DNA from: an uncultured Flavobacteriales bacterium
GTDB lineage: Bacteria; Bacteroidota; Bacteroidia; Flavobacteriales; Weeksellaceae
Direction of reading: 5' to 3'
Assembly (NCBI GenBank): GCA_937973555.1
Contig: CALJKL010000063.1
Location: 47,878 to 111,877, forward strand
Length of the DNA: 64,000 nucleotides
The notes beneath the pieces are model-generated. The model was given only the letters and a program-made list of their open reading frames with translations. It was not told the DNA's origin and did no database searches. The translations under genes were made by a program, and so were the position numbers. Of this stretch, positions 8,611 through 16,960 are shown piece after piece (positions within the stretch are counted from its first letter, which is position 1; the number at the start of each line of letters is the position of its first letter).

Positions 8611-9348
8611 ATGAAAACAACAGATACTAATATTAAAACCGTAACGTTCAGGCGAGCCTATATTTGGCAGCTGCCAGTGCGTTTCTTTCACTGGATCAAT
8701 GGTTTTGCCATTACTTTCCTTATTATTACTGGTTTTCTGATTGCCAATCCACCGGCTATTATGACGGCTAAAGAAGCATCTGGCCAGTTCTGGATGGGAT
8801 ACATTCGCGAAATACACTTCATTAGTGCCTATGCCATGGTAGCAGTAATGTTCATGAGGCTGTATTGGGCATTTGTAGGAAACAGGTTTGCCAGTTGGAG
8901 ACAGTTTGTGCCTTTTGATAAAGAAGGAAGACATAAAATGTGGCACGTGATCAAGTATGATATTTTCTTGTTTAATGAGAAAGAATATAAATTCACTAAC
9001 ATCCCGATTGGGCACAATGCCGTAGCGGCAGCCTCCTATCTGGTGATGTTTATATTGGCAGTAGTGATGATTTTTACAGGGTTTACATTGTATGCTCCTA
9101 CTTCAGAGTTTTTCTTTCCAAAAATGATTGCCTGGATTACCCATTTATTTACCAATGACGAATTTTTGTTGAGAAGAATTCATCACATCGTAATGTGGGC
9201 GTTTATCCTGTTTATTGCAGTACATTTTTACTTGGTACTTTTCCACGACTGGTTAGAAGGACGAGGCGAATCTTCAGCAATGGTAAGTGGTTATAAATTT
9301 TGCCGTACCGAAAGATTTGAAGATTACCAAGAAGAGGAAAAACAATAA
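8611..9348 (+). CDS. hyaC: Ni/Fe-hydrogenase b-type cytochrome subunit
   Basis: The protein has 245 residues and four membrane segments (about 29-46, 68-88, 136-160 and 191-211). Candidate heme ligands are His27 in RFFHW, His69 in REIHF, His191/His192 in RRIHHIV and His205 in AVHFYL, the arrangement of HyaC/HupC/HoxZ. It anchors the hydrogenase to the periplasmic face of the inner membrane and passes electrons to menaquinone. It starts 12 bases after the large-subunit stop and is followed by a terminator, so small subunit, large subunit and cytochrome form one structural operon. Confidence 0.95.
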   Translation: MKTTDTNIKTVTFRRAYIWQLPVRFFHWINGFAITFLIITGFLIANPPAIMTAKEASGQFWMGYIREIHFISAYAMVAVMFMRLYWAFVGNRFASWRQFVPFDKEGRHKMWHVIKYDIFLFNEKEYKFTNIPIGHNAVAAASYLVMFILAVVMIFTGFTLYAPTSEFFFPKMIAWITHLFTNDEFLLRRIHHIVMWAFILFIAVHFYLVLFHDWLEGRGESSAMVSGYKFCRTERFEDYQEEEKQ

Positions 9349-9360
9349 TATTACACCATT

Positions 9361-9397
9361 AAATTCCCTGAAATGATTAATTTTCGGGGAATTTTTT
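9361..9397 (+). terminator. Terminator between hydrogenase structural and maturation genes
   Basis: Bases 9361-9373 (AAATTCCCTGAAA) pair with 9381-9394, with one G-U pair, and a T-run follows. It lies 12 bases after the cytochrome gene, so the protease, hypF and later genes depend on read-through or on another promoter. Confidence 0.8.
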
Positions 9398-9415
9398 GCC
9401 TTAAAATTTTTAAAA

Positions 9416-9934
9416 TTGGAAAATAATAAAGACACTTTTCAGTACACCATAGACGAATTTCACTCTGATGGTAATGATATTCTGGTTCTTGGTATTGGAA
9501 ACTATTTGATGGGTGACGAAGGAATTGGTGTTCAGTTTGTTCAAAATATTGACACTTCAAAATTTCCTGAAAAAATCAGTTTTTTAGACGGTGGAACCGG
9601 AGGCTTTACTTTGGTGCCCTACATTGAAAGCCACAAGCACGTCATTATTGTAGATGCCACTATGGATGGAAAAGAAGAAGGAAGTATCACGCTTTTGACT
9701 CCGAAATTTTCGGATGATTTTCCGGTTTCCTTAAGCGGACACAATTTTGGGTTGAAGGATATGGTAGACATTCTTTCATTTATGGACAAGATGCCGAACA
9801 TTTATCTTTTTACCGTTACCATTTCTAAAATGGAACCGATGTATCTTAAGCTTTCTCCAAAAGTGGAAGCCGCTATTCCAAAAGTTACCGAAATGGTTTT
9901 GGAACTGGTACATAAGATAAGAGCAGAAAAATAA
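9416..9934 (+). CDS. hyaD: Hydrogenase maturation protease (HyaD/HybD/HupD family)
   Basis: The protein has 172 residues from a TTG at 9416. The only ATG codons further in begin at the MGDEGIG motif and would remove the first strand of the fold, so the TTG is the best start. Nickel-sensing residues of the family are visible as Glu35 (in MGDEGIG), Asp80 (in IIVDATMD) and His109 (in LSGHNFGL), and ILVLGIGN opens the domain at 22-29. It checks that nickel is bound and then removes the C-terminal tail of the large subunit. The terminator just upstream separates it from the structural operon. Confidence 0.93.
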   Translation: MENNKDTFQYTIDEFHSDGNDILVLGIGNYLMGDEGIGVQFVQNIDTSKFPEKISFLDGGTGGFTLVPYIESHKHVIIVDATMDGKEEGSITLLTPKFSDDFPVSLSGHNFGLKDMVDILSFMDKMPNIYLFTVTISKMEPMYLKLSPKVEAAIPKVTEMVLELVHKIRAEK

Positions 9935-9954
9935 ATTTAAAAACATTTAAAAAA

Positions 9955-9976
9955 ACTTTAGCGTTCTTTGCGTTAA
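9955..9976. repeat. GCGTT-type short direct repeat before hypF
   Basis: Two GCGTT units spaced by CTTT occur between the protease gene and hypF, in an AT-rich stretch. The wording resembles dispersed intergenic repeats I associate with flavobacterial genomes, but copy number cannot be judged from this window. Confidence 0.3.
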
Positions 9977-9983
9977 AAAAAAT

Positions 9984-12275
9984 ATCAAAACATCCGAAAT
10001 ACATATTTCAGGACGGGTACAGGGAGTGGGCTTTCGTCCTTTTGTGTTCAATTTGGCAGAAGAATTTGGGCTGAAAGGCTACGTTTCTAATGACGAATTG
10101 GGCGTTGTTGTTTTGGCTCAGGGCCAAAGAGCAGAAGATTTTTTTAAAGAAATTCATACCCGTAAACCAAAGTCTTCAGAAATCATTTTTTCGGAAATCA
10201 AAGAAATAGAATTGGATGAGGTTTTTGAAAATTTTTTCATCAAGCCTACTGAAAAAGATATTGTGGTCGACATTCCACTCACGCCAGATTTTGCTACTTG
10301 TGAATCCTGTGAAACTGAGCTTTTCGACGAAAACAATCCTCGTTATTTCTATCCTTTTACCACTTGTACCCAATGTGGACCAAGATATTCCATTACCAAA
10401 AAATTTCCTTTCGAAAGGGAAAATACAGCTATTGAAGTCTTTACCATGTGCCCAAATTGTTTGCAAGAATATCAAACGCCAGAGGATGTGCGTTTCCATT
10501 CCCAAACCAATTCCTGCCCCAATTGCGGCATTCAGATTTGGTTGAAAGACAATGGGGGAAATGAATTCAAAGGAAGCAATAAAGAGGTTTTTGAAAAATT
10601 GGCAAAGGAATTGTTTCATGGCAAAATCATCGCGGTGAAGAATACAGCCGGTTACCTCTTGATGTGCGATGCTACTAATGCAGAAGCTGTTTCAGAACTC
10701 AGAAAAAGAAAACGCAGACCTACCAAACCTTTTGCGGTGCTCTTTTCCGGAATCGAAGAAATGAAGGAATATGTAGAAGTTTCAGAATTGCAGACTCAAT
10801 ATTTTAAATCTTCTGAAAGCCCAATAATTGTAACAAAAATTAAAGACAAACAAGATCTTGCGGTAGATGAGGTTTCTCCCAATATGAATACCGTGGGGGC
10901 CATGTTTCCATATTCTGGCACCTTGAAGCTCATTTCCAAAACTTTCGGAAAGCCTTTGGTGGCTACAAGCGCTAATTTTCATGGTTCGCCAATTTGCTCT
11001 ACCACCAAAGAAGCTGAAAATACTTTGAAAACTATTGCAGATTTTTTCTTGAACAATACTTTGGAAATTCAGCATCCGCAGGATGATTCGGTGATTAAGT
11101 TTTCTCCAAAAAATCAGCAGAAAATCGTTTTTCGCCGTTCGCGCGGTTTTGCCCCCAACTATTTCTTTGCAGAAGAACTTTCTATGCTCAATAAGAACAA
11201 AAACAAAATTCTGTGTTTGGGAGGCGATTTGAAAAATACTTTTGCGGCGGTGCCGAACAATCATGTGTATATCAGCGAATACATTGGTGATTTGGCCAAT
11301 TTTGAAACCTACGAAAGATTTGAAAAAACACTAAAATCTTATCAGAAAATCTTCAGTTTTGAGCCGGAAATCATCCTTTCGGATTTACATCCCAAATACG
11401 AAAACAGGAAGATTATAAAAAATATGTGTCCATCTGCGGAATCTGCGGGACACCATAAAATACAACATCACCAAGCCCATTTTGCGGCAATTTTGGGAGA
11501 AAAAAAACTTTGGAATAAAGAAAAAGTCTTGGGTATTGTTTGGGATGGCATTGGCTTTGGAACGGATACGGAAATTTGGGGTGGAGAATTCTTTTTATAT
11601 CGAAATGAAGAAATGGAAAGAGTTTCCCAACTCGAAAATTTCGCCTGGATTTTAGGGGATAAAATGTCTAAAACACCGAAAATTTCTGCACTTGCTGTAA
11701 GTGGAAACAACGAGGCTCTTAAAGAAGCATTCGATAAAAATGAATGGAAAATTTATACCCAATTGATAGAAAAATCAGAAGTGAAGACTTCTTCCATGGG
11801 AAGATTTTTTGATGCGGTAGCTTTTATTTTGGGGTACGAAAAACAGATTTATTTCGAAGGGGAAGCAGCCATGTGGCTCGAAAAAATTTCGCAGGAAGCT
11901 TTTGAAAACAATCATCAACCAGTTGATTATTTAGCGGGAAAAAACTTTGAAAATATCCCTTCAAAAGCCTTATTTTTGCGGGTTTTAGAAGAGAAGATTT
12001 TCGGGAAAGATGCCGGAGAAATAGGCCTAAATTTTCATTATACCCTTATTAAAGCAATTGAAAAAATAGCATACAGGCACTTCGATAAGCTCAGTGTGAC
12101 AAAAGATAGACATTTGGCTTTTTCAGGAGGGGTTTGGCAAAACTCACTACTGGTAGATTTGGCGATAGAGGTTTTATCAGAAAAATTCAGTTTATATTTT
12201 CACGAAAAACTTTCTCCGAATGATGAGAACATCAGTTTCGGACAATTGAATTATTATTTAAACTTAAAAAAATAA
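9984..12275 (+). CDS. hypF: Carbamoyltransferase HypF (non-canonical start)
   Basis: Counted from an ATC at 9984 the protein has 763 residues. The acylphosphatase motif GRVQGVGFRPF lies at its very start. Four CxxC zinc-finger pairs follow at about 106/109, 128/131, 156/159 and 178/181, then a YrdC-like ATP domain, and a Kae1-like domain with HHQAHFAA. HypF makes the carbamoyl group for the CN- ligands and gives it to HypE. No ATG, GTG or TTG occurs in frame between the upstream stop (9948) and a GTG at 10026, and that GTG would cut into the acylphosphatase motif. ATC-AAA-ACA at 9984 looks like a changed ATG-AAA-ACA. Near residues 698-706 a repeat-like insert (YRHFDKLSVT) interrupts the C-terminal domain. 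Confidence 0.92.
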   Translation: MKTSEIHISGRVQGVGFRPFVFNLAEEFGLKGYVSNDELGVVVLAQGQRAEDFFKEIHTRKPKSSEIIFSEIKEIELDEVFENFFIKPTEKDIVVDIPLTPDFATCESCETELFDENNPRYFYPFTTCTQCGPRYSITKKFPFERENTAIEVFTMCPNCLQEYQTPEDVRFHSQTNSCPNCGIQIWLKDNGGNEFKGSNKEVFEKLAKELFHGKIIAVKNTAGYLLMCDATNAEAVSELRKRKRRPTKPFAVLFSGIEEMKEYVEVSELQTQYFKSSESPIIVTKIKDKQDLAVDEVSPNMNTVGAMFPYSGTLKLISKTFGKPLVATSANFHGSPICSTTKEAENTLKTIADFFLNNTLEIQHPQDDSVIKFSPKNQQKIVFRRSRGFAPNYFFAEELSMLNKNKNKILCLGGDLKNTFAAVPNNHVYISEYIGDLANFETYERFEKTLKSYQKIFSFEPEIILSDLHPKYENRKIIKNMCPSAESAGHHKIQHHQAHFAAILGEKKLWNKEKVLGIVWDGIGFGTDTEIWGGEFFLYRNEEMERVSQLENFAWILGDKMSKTPKISALAVSGNNEALKEAFDKNEWKIYTQLIEKSEVKTSSMGRFFDAVAFILGYEKQIYFEGEAAMWLEKISQEAFENNHQPVDYLAGKNFENIPSKALFLRVLEEKIFGKDAGEIGLNFHYTLIKAIEKIAYRHFDKLSVTKDRHLAFSGGVWQNSLLVDLAIEVLSEKFSLYFHEKLSPNDENISFGQLNYYLNLKK
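12074..12102. repeat. Repeat-like segment inside hypF
   Basis: The stretch containing CACTTCGATAAGCTCAGTG reads in frame as YRHFDKLSVT, just before the conserved LAFSGGVWQN motif. Its wording matches a short GC-richer sequence I recall as recurrent between genes of flavobacteria. Only one copy lies in this window, so repetition is from memory and not seen here. Confidence 0.4.
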
Positions 12276-12284
12276 AATTAAGAT

Positions 12285-12917
12285 ATGGACATTTACGATT
12301 TATTAGGAAAAATAGACCACACGGAAGATCAGGACAAGGTGTCTTATTCCGCAGGAGTGGTATTGGCAATGAGTCTAAGAGATATGGGCTTTGAAGAAAT
12401 AAAATATGACGACCTTACCGATGGCATGAAAACCATTTTCGATAAGGCAACTCCTAAAATTTCCCCTAAAAAATCTATCGATATTTTTAACAATTATGTG
12501 CTGTTGCTTCGTGGCGAAATGCTCAAGAAAAATGATGAAGAAGGCATAGCGTTTTTAGAGCAAAATAAAGAAAATCCAAATATAAAAGTATTGGAAAGCG
12601 GTTTGCAGTATGAGATTTTGGTAGAAGGAAACGGCGAAATGCCAAAAGTTACGGATCAGGTAGAAGTAGAATACGAAGGTTATCTTTTGGATAAACAAGT
12701 TTTTGATTCCACCAAAGATGTGGGGCCACAGGTTTTCAATATCTGGGAAATGATTCCGGGATGGCAAGAAGTACTTCCGATGATGCAAGAAGGGGCAAGA
12801 TGGAAAGTGTATATTCCGTCTCATTTGGCATACGGAGAAGCAGGCGCACCGCCAATGATTCAGCCTAACGCAACACTTGTTTTCATCATCGAATTGAATA
12901 AAATTGTGAAAAACTAA
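12285..12917 (+). CDS. FKBP-type peptidyl-prolyl cis-trans isomerase
   Basis: The protein has 210 residues. Residues 1-95 resemble the helical N-terminal domain of FkpA/Mip proteins, and about 110-208 form the FKBP domain, with VEVEYEGYLLD, FDST, an IPGWQEVLPMMQEG active-site helix, HLAYGEAGAPP and a closing LVFIIEL strand. It catalyses cis-trans change at proline bonds and can act as a chaperone. No signal peptide or lipobox is seen, so it should be cytoplasmic. It starts nine bases after hypF inside the hydrogenase island. SlyD, another FKBP protein, helps HypB deliver nickel in E. coli, but this one lacks the His/Cys-rich tail of SlyD. Confidence 0.9.
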   Translation: MDIYDLLGKIDHTEDQDKVSYSAGVVLAMSLRDMGFEEIKYDDLTDGMKTIFDKATPKISPKKSIDIFNNYVLLLRGEMLKKNDEEGIAFLEQNKENPNIKVLESGLQYEILVEGNGEMPKVTDQVEVEYEGYLLDKQVFDSTKDVGPQVFNIWEMIPGWQEVLPMMQEGARWKVYIPSHLAYGEAGAPPMIQPNATLVFIIELNKIVKN

Positions 12918-12947
12918 GATATTCGCTTTTGAAAAAACTTAGATTAA

Positions 12948-15218
12948 ATGATGCTTTGCCAAAAAATGGAAATTAATAGGAAATCGGCACTGTTTTTTTT
13001 ATTCATCATCAATTTTTATTTTCCGCAACTCAAAGGGGTTTTTGTACTGAACGAAAACACCCGTTTCCCAATATCATCTATTGTAATAAAAGATGAAAAG
13101 GGATTGTTTCAGAATGTTTCTGATGAAGATGGTTTTGTGAATTTTCGAGATTTTAATTTCGATAATCAAAAAATATATGTTTCAGGAATTGGCTATGAAA
13201 AAGAAGAATTTGATCTGAAAACCATTAAGACTGAAAATCATTTTGGGTATATTTTTCTCAATCCCAAAATGGTTACCATTGCAGAAGTGCAAATAAAGCA
13301 TTCAGGAAAAAGAAGTATTTTTCAGACGATTTCCGATCTGGATATTCATCTTCGCCCTATCAATAATTCACAAGAAATTCTGCGGTCGGTTCCTGGCTTA
13401 TTCATTGGTCAGCATGCTGGAGGAGGGAAGGCAGAACAGCTTTTCATACGTGGTTTTGATGTAGATCATGGCACAGATGTCAACATTACTGTTGATGGTA
13501 TTACGGTCAATATGCCAAGTCATGCTCATGGACAGGGCTATGCCGATTTACATTTTGTAATTCCGGAATTTATTAGCAATGTAAGTTTTGATAAAGGGCC
13601 TTATTTTGCGGATAAAGGAAATTTTGCTACAGCAGGTTTTGTGGAATTTAAAACCAAGGATTTCCTGGAAAGCAATTTTACAAAAATAGAAGCCGGGCAG
13701 TTCAATACTTTGCGAGGCGTTTTAGGACTTAATCTTTTGAAGAACGACAAATCGATAAATAATCAAAGTCTGTTTTTGGGAACAGAAGCCTATTTTACGG
13801 ATGGTTATTTCGAGCATCCTCAGGATTTCAACCGCTTCAATATGATGTTGAAATACCATGGAAAAATCAGTGAAAATAATTTTCTTACGGCCTATTTTTC
13901 TGGACTTTCCAGTAAGTGGAATGCTTCAGGACAAATTCCTGAAAGAGCCATAGAGGATGGTACTATTGGATGGTTTGGTGCTATAGATCCGAACGAAGGA
14001 GGCAAAACTTCGAGGTATAATTTTACGGCTAATCTGAGAACTTATCTTAAAGACGGTGCCAAACTTACCCATCAGATCTACTTTTCAAAATATCTTTTTG
14101 AACTCTATTCCAATTTTACATTTTTCTTAAATGATCCTATAAATGGTGATCAAATTCGTCAGAAAGAAAACAGAAGTCTTTATGGACTGAATTCTACTTT
14201 CGAAAAAAATGTGAATGTATTTGGGATAAAATCAGAAACACATGCAGGCATTCAGTTCAGGTTTGATGAAGTAAATGATTTAGAGCTTTCCCGAACCAAA
14301 GATAGAAGCATTACAACCGCACAGTTAAAACTAGGCGATGTTAAGGAAATGAATTTTGGAGTTTTTTGGTCTCAAAAAATAGCACTCAATAATAGACTTG
14401 ATGTAACGCCTTCCGTGAGATATGATGCATTTTCTAATCAATATTTTGACGGGCTTCTAATTGAAAAATTAAAATCCCATTCAGGGATTTTTAGTCCAAA
14501 ACTTAATTTTAATTATCGTGTCAATGATAAGGTTCAGTTATATTCTTATTTCGGAAAAGGATTCCATAGCAATGATACAAGAGTGGCTGTTTTGCAGAAC
14601 GGTAAAAAGGTTTTGCCTCCCGCTTTGGGGACAGACTTGGGAGGAATTTTTAAAATCGGAAACAAACTGATTCTTCAGTCTGCCTTTTGGTATTTATGGC
14701 TCGATCAGGAATTTGTTTATGTAGGAGATGAGGCGGTGGTAGAAGCTGGAGGGAAAACCGAAAGAATGGGGTTGGACATCACGGCACGCTATGAAATCTA
14801 TCCAAATTGGTTTGCAGATTTTAATCTGAGTATCTCAAAACCAAAAAATTTGAATGTTCCGATTACTGAAAATGCCATTCCTTTAGCGCCAAAAAGGGTA
14901 AGTGCCGGTGGAATTACATACAGAAAAGAAAGGGGTTTCAATGGCAGTCTACGATATAGATATATGGGAAATCGCCCTGCTAATGAAGACAATTCGGTAG
15001 TGGCAAAAGGATATTTGGTTTGGGATAGTACGCTCAATTATACCACTAAAAAATGGGAAATAGGACTTTCTGTTCAGAATATTTTTAATGTAAAATGGAA
15101 AGAAACCCAGTTTGATACCGAAAGCAGATTATATCATGAACCATTACCCGTTTCAGAAATCCATTTCACACCAGGAACTCCTTTTTTTAGCAAGATTAGT
15201 TACACTTATTTCTTTTAA
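12948..15218 (+). CDS. TonB-dependent outer-membrane receptor, probable nickel uptake
   Basis: The protein has up to 756 residues. The ATG at 12966 (MEINRKSALFFLF) gives a cleaner signal peptide and may be the true start. A carboxypeptidase-regulatory-like domain covers about 35-105, and the plug domain about 115-225 with RSVPGLFIGQ and FIRGFD. The beta-barrel follows and ends in an aromatic residue (SYTYFF), as needed for outer-membrane insertion. The plug contains MPSHAHGQGYADLHF, a histidine-rich loop. It is placed between hypF/FKBP and hypD plus a nickel permease, which suggests that it imports nickel or a nickel complex. That substrate is inferred from context only. Confidence 0.88.
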   Translation: MMLCQKMEINRKSALFFLFIINFYFPQLKGVFVLNENTRFPISSIVIKDEKGLFQNVSDEDGFVNFRDFNFDNQKIYVSGIGYEKEEFDLKTIKTENHFGYIFLNPKMVTIAEVQIKHSGKRSIFQTISDLDIHLRPINNSQEILRSVPGLFIGQHAGGGKAEQLFIRGFDVDHGTDVNITVDGITVNMPSHAHGQGYADLHFVIPEFISNVSFDKGPYFADKGNFATAGFVEFKTKDFLESNFTKIEAGQFNTLRGVLGLNLLKNDKSINNQSLFLGTEAYFTDGYFEHPQDFNRFNMMLKYHGKISENNFLTAYFSGLSSKWNASGQIPERAIEDGTIGWFGAIDPNEGGKTSRYNFTANLRTYLKDGAKLTHQIYFSKYLFELYSNFTFFLNDPINGDQIRQKENRSLYGLNSTFEKNVNVFGIKSETHAGIQFRFDEVNDLELSRTKDRSITTAQLKLGDVKEMNFGVFWSQKIALNNRLDVTPSVRYDAFSNQYFDGLLIEKLKSHSGIFSPKLNFNYRVNDKVQLYSYFGKGFHSNDTRVAVLQNGKKVLPPALGTDLGGIFKIGNKLILQSAFWYLWLDQEFVYVGDEAVVEAGGKTERMGLDITARYEIYPNWFADFNLSISKPKNLNVPITENAIPLAPKRVSAGGITYRKERGFNGSLRYRYMGNRPANEDNSVVAKGYLVWDSTLNYTTKKWEIGLSVQNIFNVKWKETQFDTESRLYHEPLPVSEIHFTPGTPFFSKISYTYFF

Positions 15219-15225
15219 AAATGAT

Positions 15226-15233
15226 TATATTTG
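15226..15233 (+). promoter_or_regulatory. Possible -7 box of hypD
   Basis: TATATTTG fits TAnnTTTG and lies 38 bases before the hypD ATG, in the short gap after the receptor gene. No -33 TTTG is at the right distance. Confidence 0.4.
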
Positions 15234-15271
15234 ATAGTTCAAATTTAATTTCACAATATCTATAATAAATT

Positions 15272-16348
15272 ATGAAATTCCTTACCGAGTACCGAGATCC
15301 TGAACTGGTAAAACACTATCTCCACGAAATAGAAAAAACAGTTACTAAACCATGGAATATCATGGAAATTTGTGGTGGACAAACCCATTCCTTGGTAAAA
15401 AACGGATTGATAGAGTTGTTGCCGGATAAGGTAAGGATGATTCATGGGCCGGGCTGCCCGGTTTGTGTGACGCCTATTTCTTTAATTGATAAAGCGGTGG
15501 CTTTGATGGAAAAAGGAGTGGTGCTTTGTTCTTTCGGGGATATGGTGCGCGTACCGGGAAGCAAAAAATCTCTGCTTCAGGCTAAGGCAGATGGAGGAGA
15601 TTTAAGGATTTTGTATTCGCCTTTAGAAGCGGTAAAAATAGCCGAACAGCATCCGGATAAGGAGGTGGTTTTCTTTGCAGTAGGTTTTGAAACTACAGCT
15701 CCTAGCAATGCACTGAGTGTGGTACATGCCCAAAAATTAGGGCTTAAAAATTTCTCGCTTTTAGTGTCTCATGTTTTGGTGCCTCCAGCCATGGAAGCAA
15801 TTTTGGATGATGAATTCTGCAATATTGATGCATTCTTAGGAGCGGGACATGTCAATACCATTATGGGGCTTTCTGAATATTATCCTTTGGCAGAGAAATA
15901 TAAAATTCCTATTGTTGTTTCAGGATTTGAACCTGCCGATTTGCTGCAGGCCATCTATCATGCAGTTCTGCAATTGGAAAAAGGCGAACACAAGGTGGAG
16001 AACTGCTATGAACGTTTGGTGAAGGATGAAGGAAATATTCCTGCTAAAACGGTGGTGAATGAAATTTTTGAAATTGGAACCCAAGAATGGCGTGGCATAG
16101 GAAGCATCCCAGACAGTGGTTTGGTGATGAAGGAGAAATATAAGCAATACGATGCCGCCAGTAAATTCAGCATAAGCAATACGGAAAGAAAGGAAGAAAA
16201 CCTTTGTATTGCGGGCGAAATTTTAAAAGGCATCAAAAAACCGTTTGAGTGTCCTCAGTTTGGTAAAACCTGTCATCCCGGTAATCCTTTAGGGGCGCCA
16301 ATGGTTTCTTCGGAAGGAGCCTGTGCGGCATATTATCACTATTCATAA
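15272..16348 (+). CDS. hypD: Hydrogenase maturation scaffold HypD
   Basis: The protein has 358 residues. Hallmarks are Cys34 in MEICGGQTHS, the GPGCPVCVTP motif (Cys62, Cys65), the central VGFETTAPS segment, and a cysteine-rich C-terminus with CPQFGKTCHPGNPLG and GACAAYY that binds a [4Fe-4S] cluster. With HypC it holds the iron while CN- (from HypE/HypF) and CO are attached. It is separated from the other hyp genes by the receptor gene, and its stop lies just before the nickel permease start. Confidence 0.97.
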   Translation: MKFLTEYRDPELVKHYLHEIEKTVTKPWNIMEICGGQTHSLVKNGLIELLPDKVRMIHGPGCPVCVTPISLIDKAVALMEKGVVLCSFGDMVRVPGSKKSLLQAKADGGDLRILYSPLEAVKIAEQHPDKEVVFFAVGFETTAPSNALSVVHAQKLGLKNFSLLVSHVLVPPAMEAILDDEFCNIDAFLGAGHVNTIMGLSEYYPLAEKYKIPIVVSGFEPADLLQAIYHAVLQLEKGEHKVENCYERLVKDEGNIPAKTVVNEIFEIGTQEWRGIGSIPDSGLVMKEKYKQYDAASKFSISNTERKEENLCIAGEILKGIKKPFECPQFGKTCHPGNPLGAPMVSSEGACAAYYHYS

Positions 16349-16354
16349 CAGAAA

Positions 16355-16960
16355 ATGTTTAAAATATTTTTAACCATATATTCCGGATTGGAACATGCCT
16401 TTGAAGCCGACCATTTGTTGGCCGTTAATACATTGGTTTCTCATAGAGATAGCCTTAAGCAGTCTTTGAAAGATGGTGTTTTTTGGGGAATTGGGCATAC
16501 AGCAACGATTTTCTTTGTAGGAATTCTGATGATTGGTTTCAAATTCAATATCGGAGAAAATGTCTTTAAAAATTTTGAAGCCGGAGTAGGTTTAATGTTG
16601 ATTTTATTGGGAGTTTACAGAATGTTTAAATTGTATTTCCCAAAAGAACATACCCATACCTACAGTAGTTCTCGCGCGGCTTTTGGCGTAGGCTTAGTGC
16701 ATGGTTTGGCCGGAAGCGGTGCTTTGGTAGTCTTGGTAATTTCACAAATGAAAACCCCTTTTGAAGGTTTGATGTACATTCTTATTTTCGGGTTGGGGTC
16801 TATTTTGGGGATGTTTCTGGCGGCATATCTGTTCAGCATTCCGTATACCAAAAGTATTTTGAAATCAAAAAAGCTTCAATTTACTTTGGTGATTATTTCA
16901 TCCCTGCTTTGTATTGCTTATGGCGGAAAAGTGGTGGCCGAGAATATGGGCTGGATTTAA
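16355..16960 (+). CDS. Nickel permease of the UreH/NiCoT type
   Basis: The protein has 201 residues and about six membrane helices. The first helix carries His14-Ala-Phe-Glu-Ala-Asp19-His20, the HX4DH signature of nickel/cobalt transporters, and the second carries GIGHTAT, also typical of this superfamily. It is shorter than classic NiCoT permeases and fits the UreH-like branch. It starts six bases after hypD, so it is almost surely co-expressed with it. It would move Ni2+ across the inner membrane after the receptor has moved it across the outer one. Confidence 0.85.
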   Translation: MFKIFLTIYSGLEHAFEADHLLAVNTLVSHRDSLKQSLKDGVFWGIGHTATIFFVGILMIGFKFNIGENVFKNFEAGVGLMLILLGVYRMFKLYFPKEHTHTYSSSRAAFGVGLVHGLAGSGALVVLVISQMKTPFEGLMYILIFGLGSILGMFLAAYLFSIPYTKSILKSKKLQFTLVIISSLLCIAYGGKVVAENMGWI

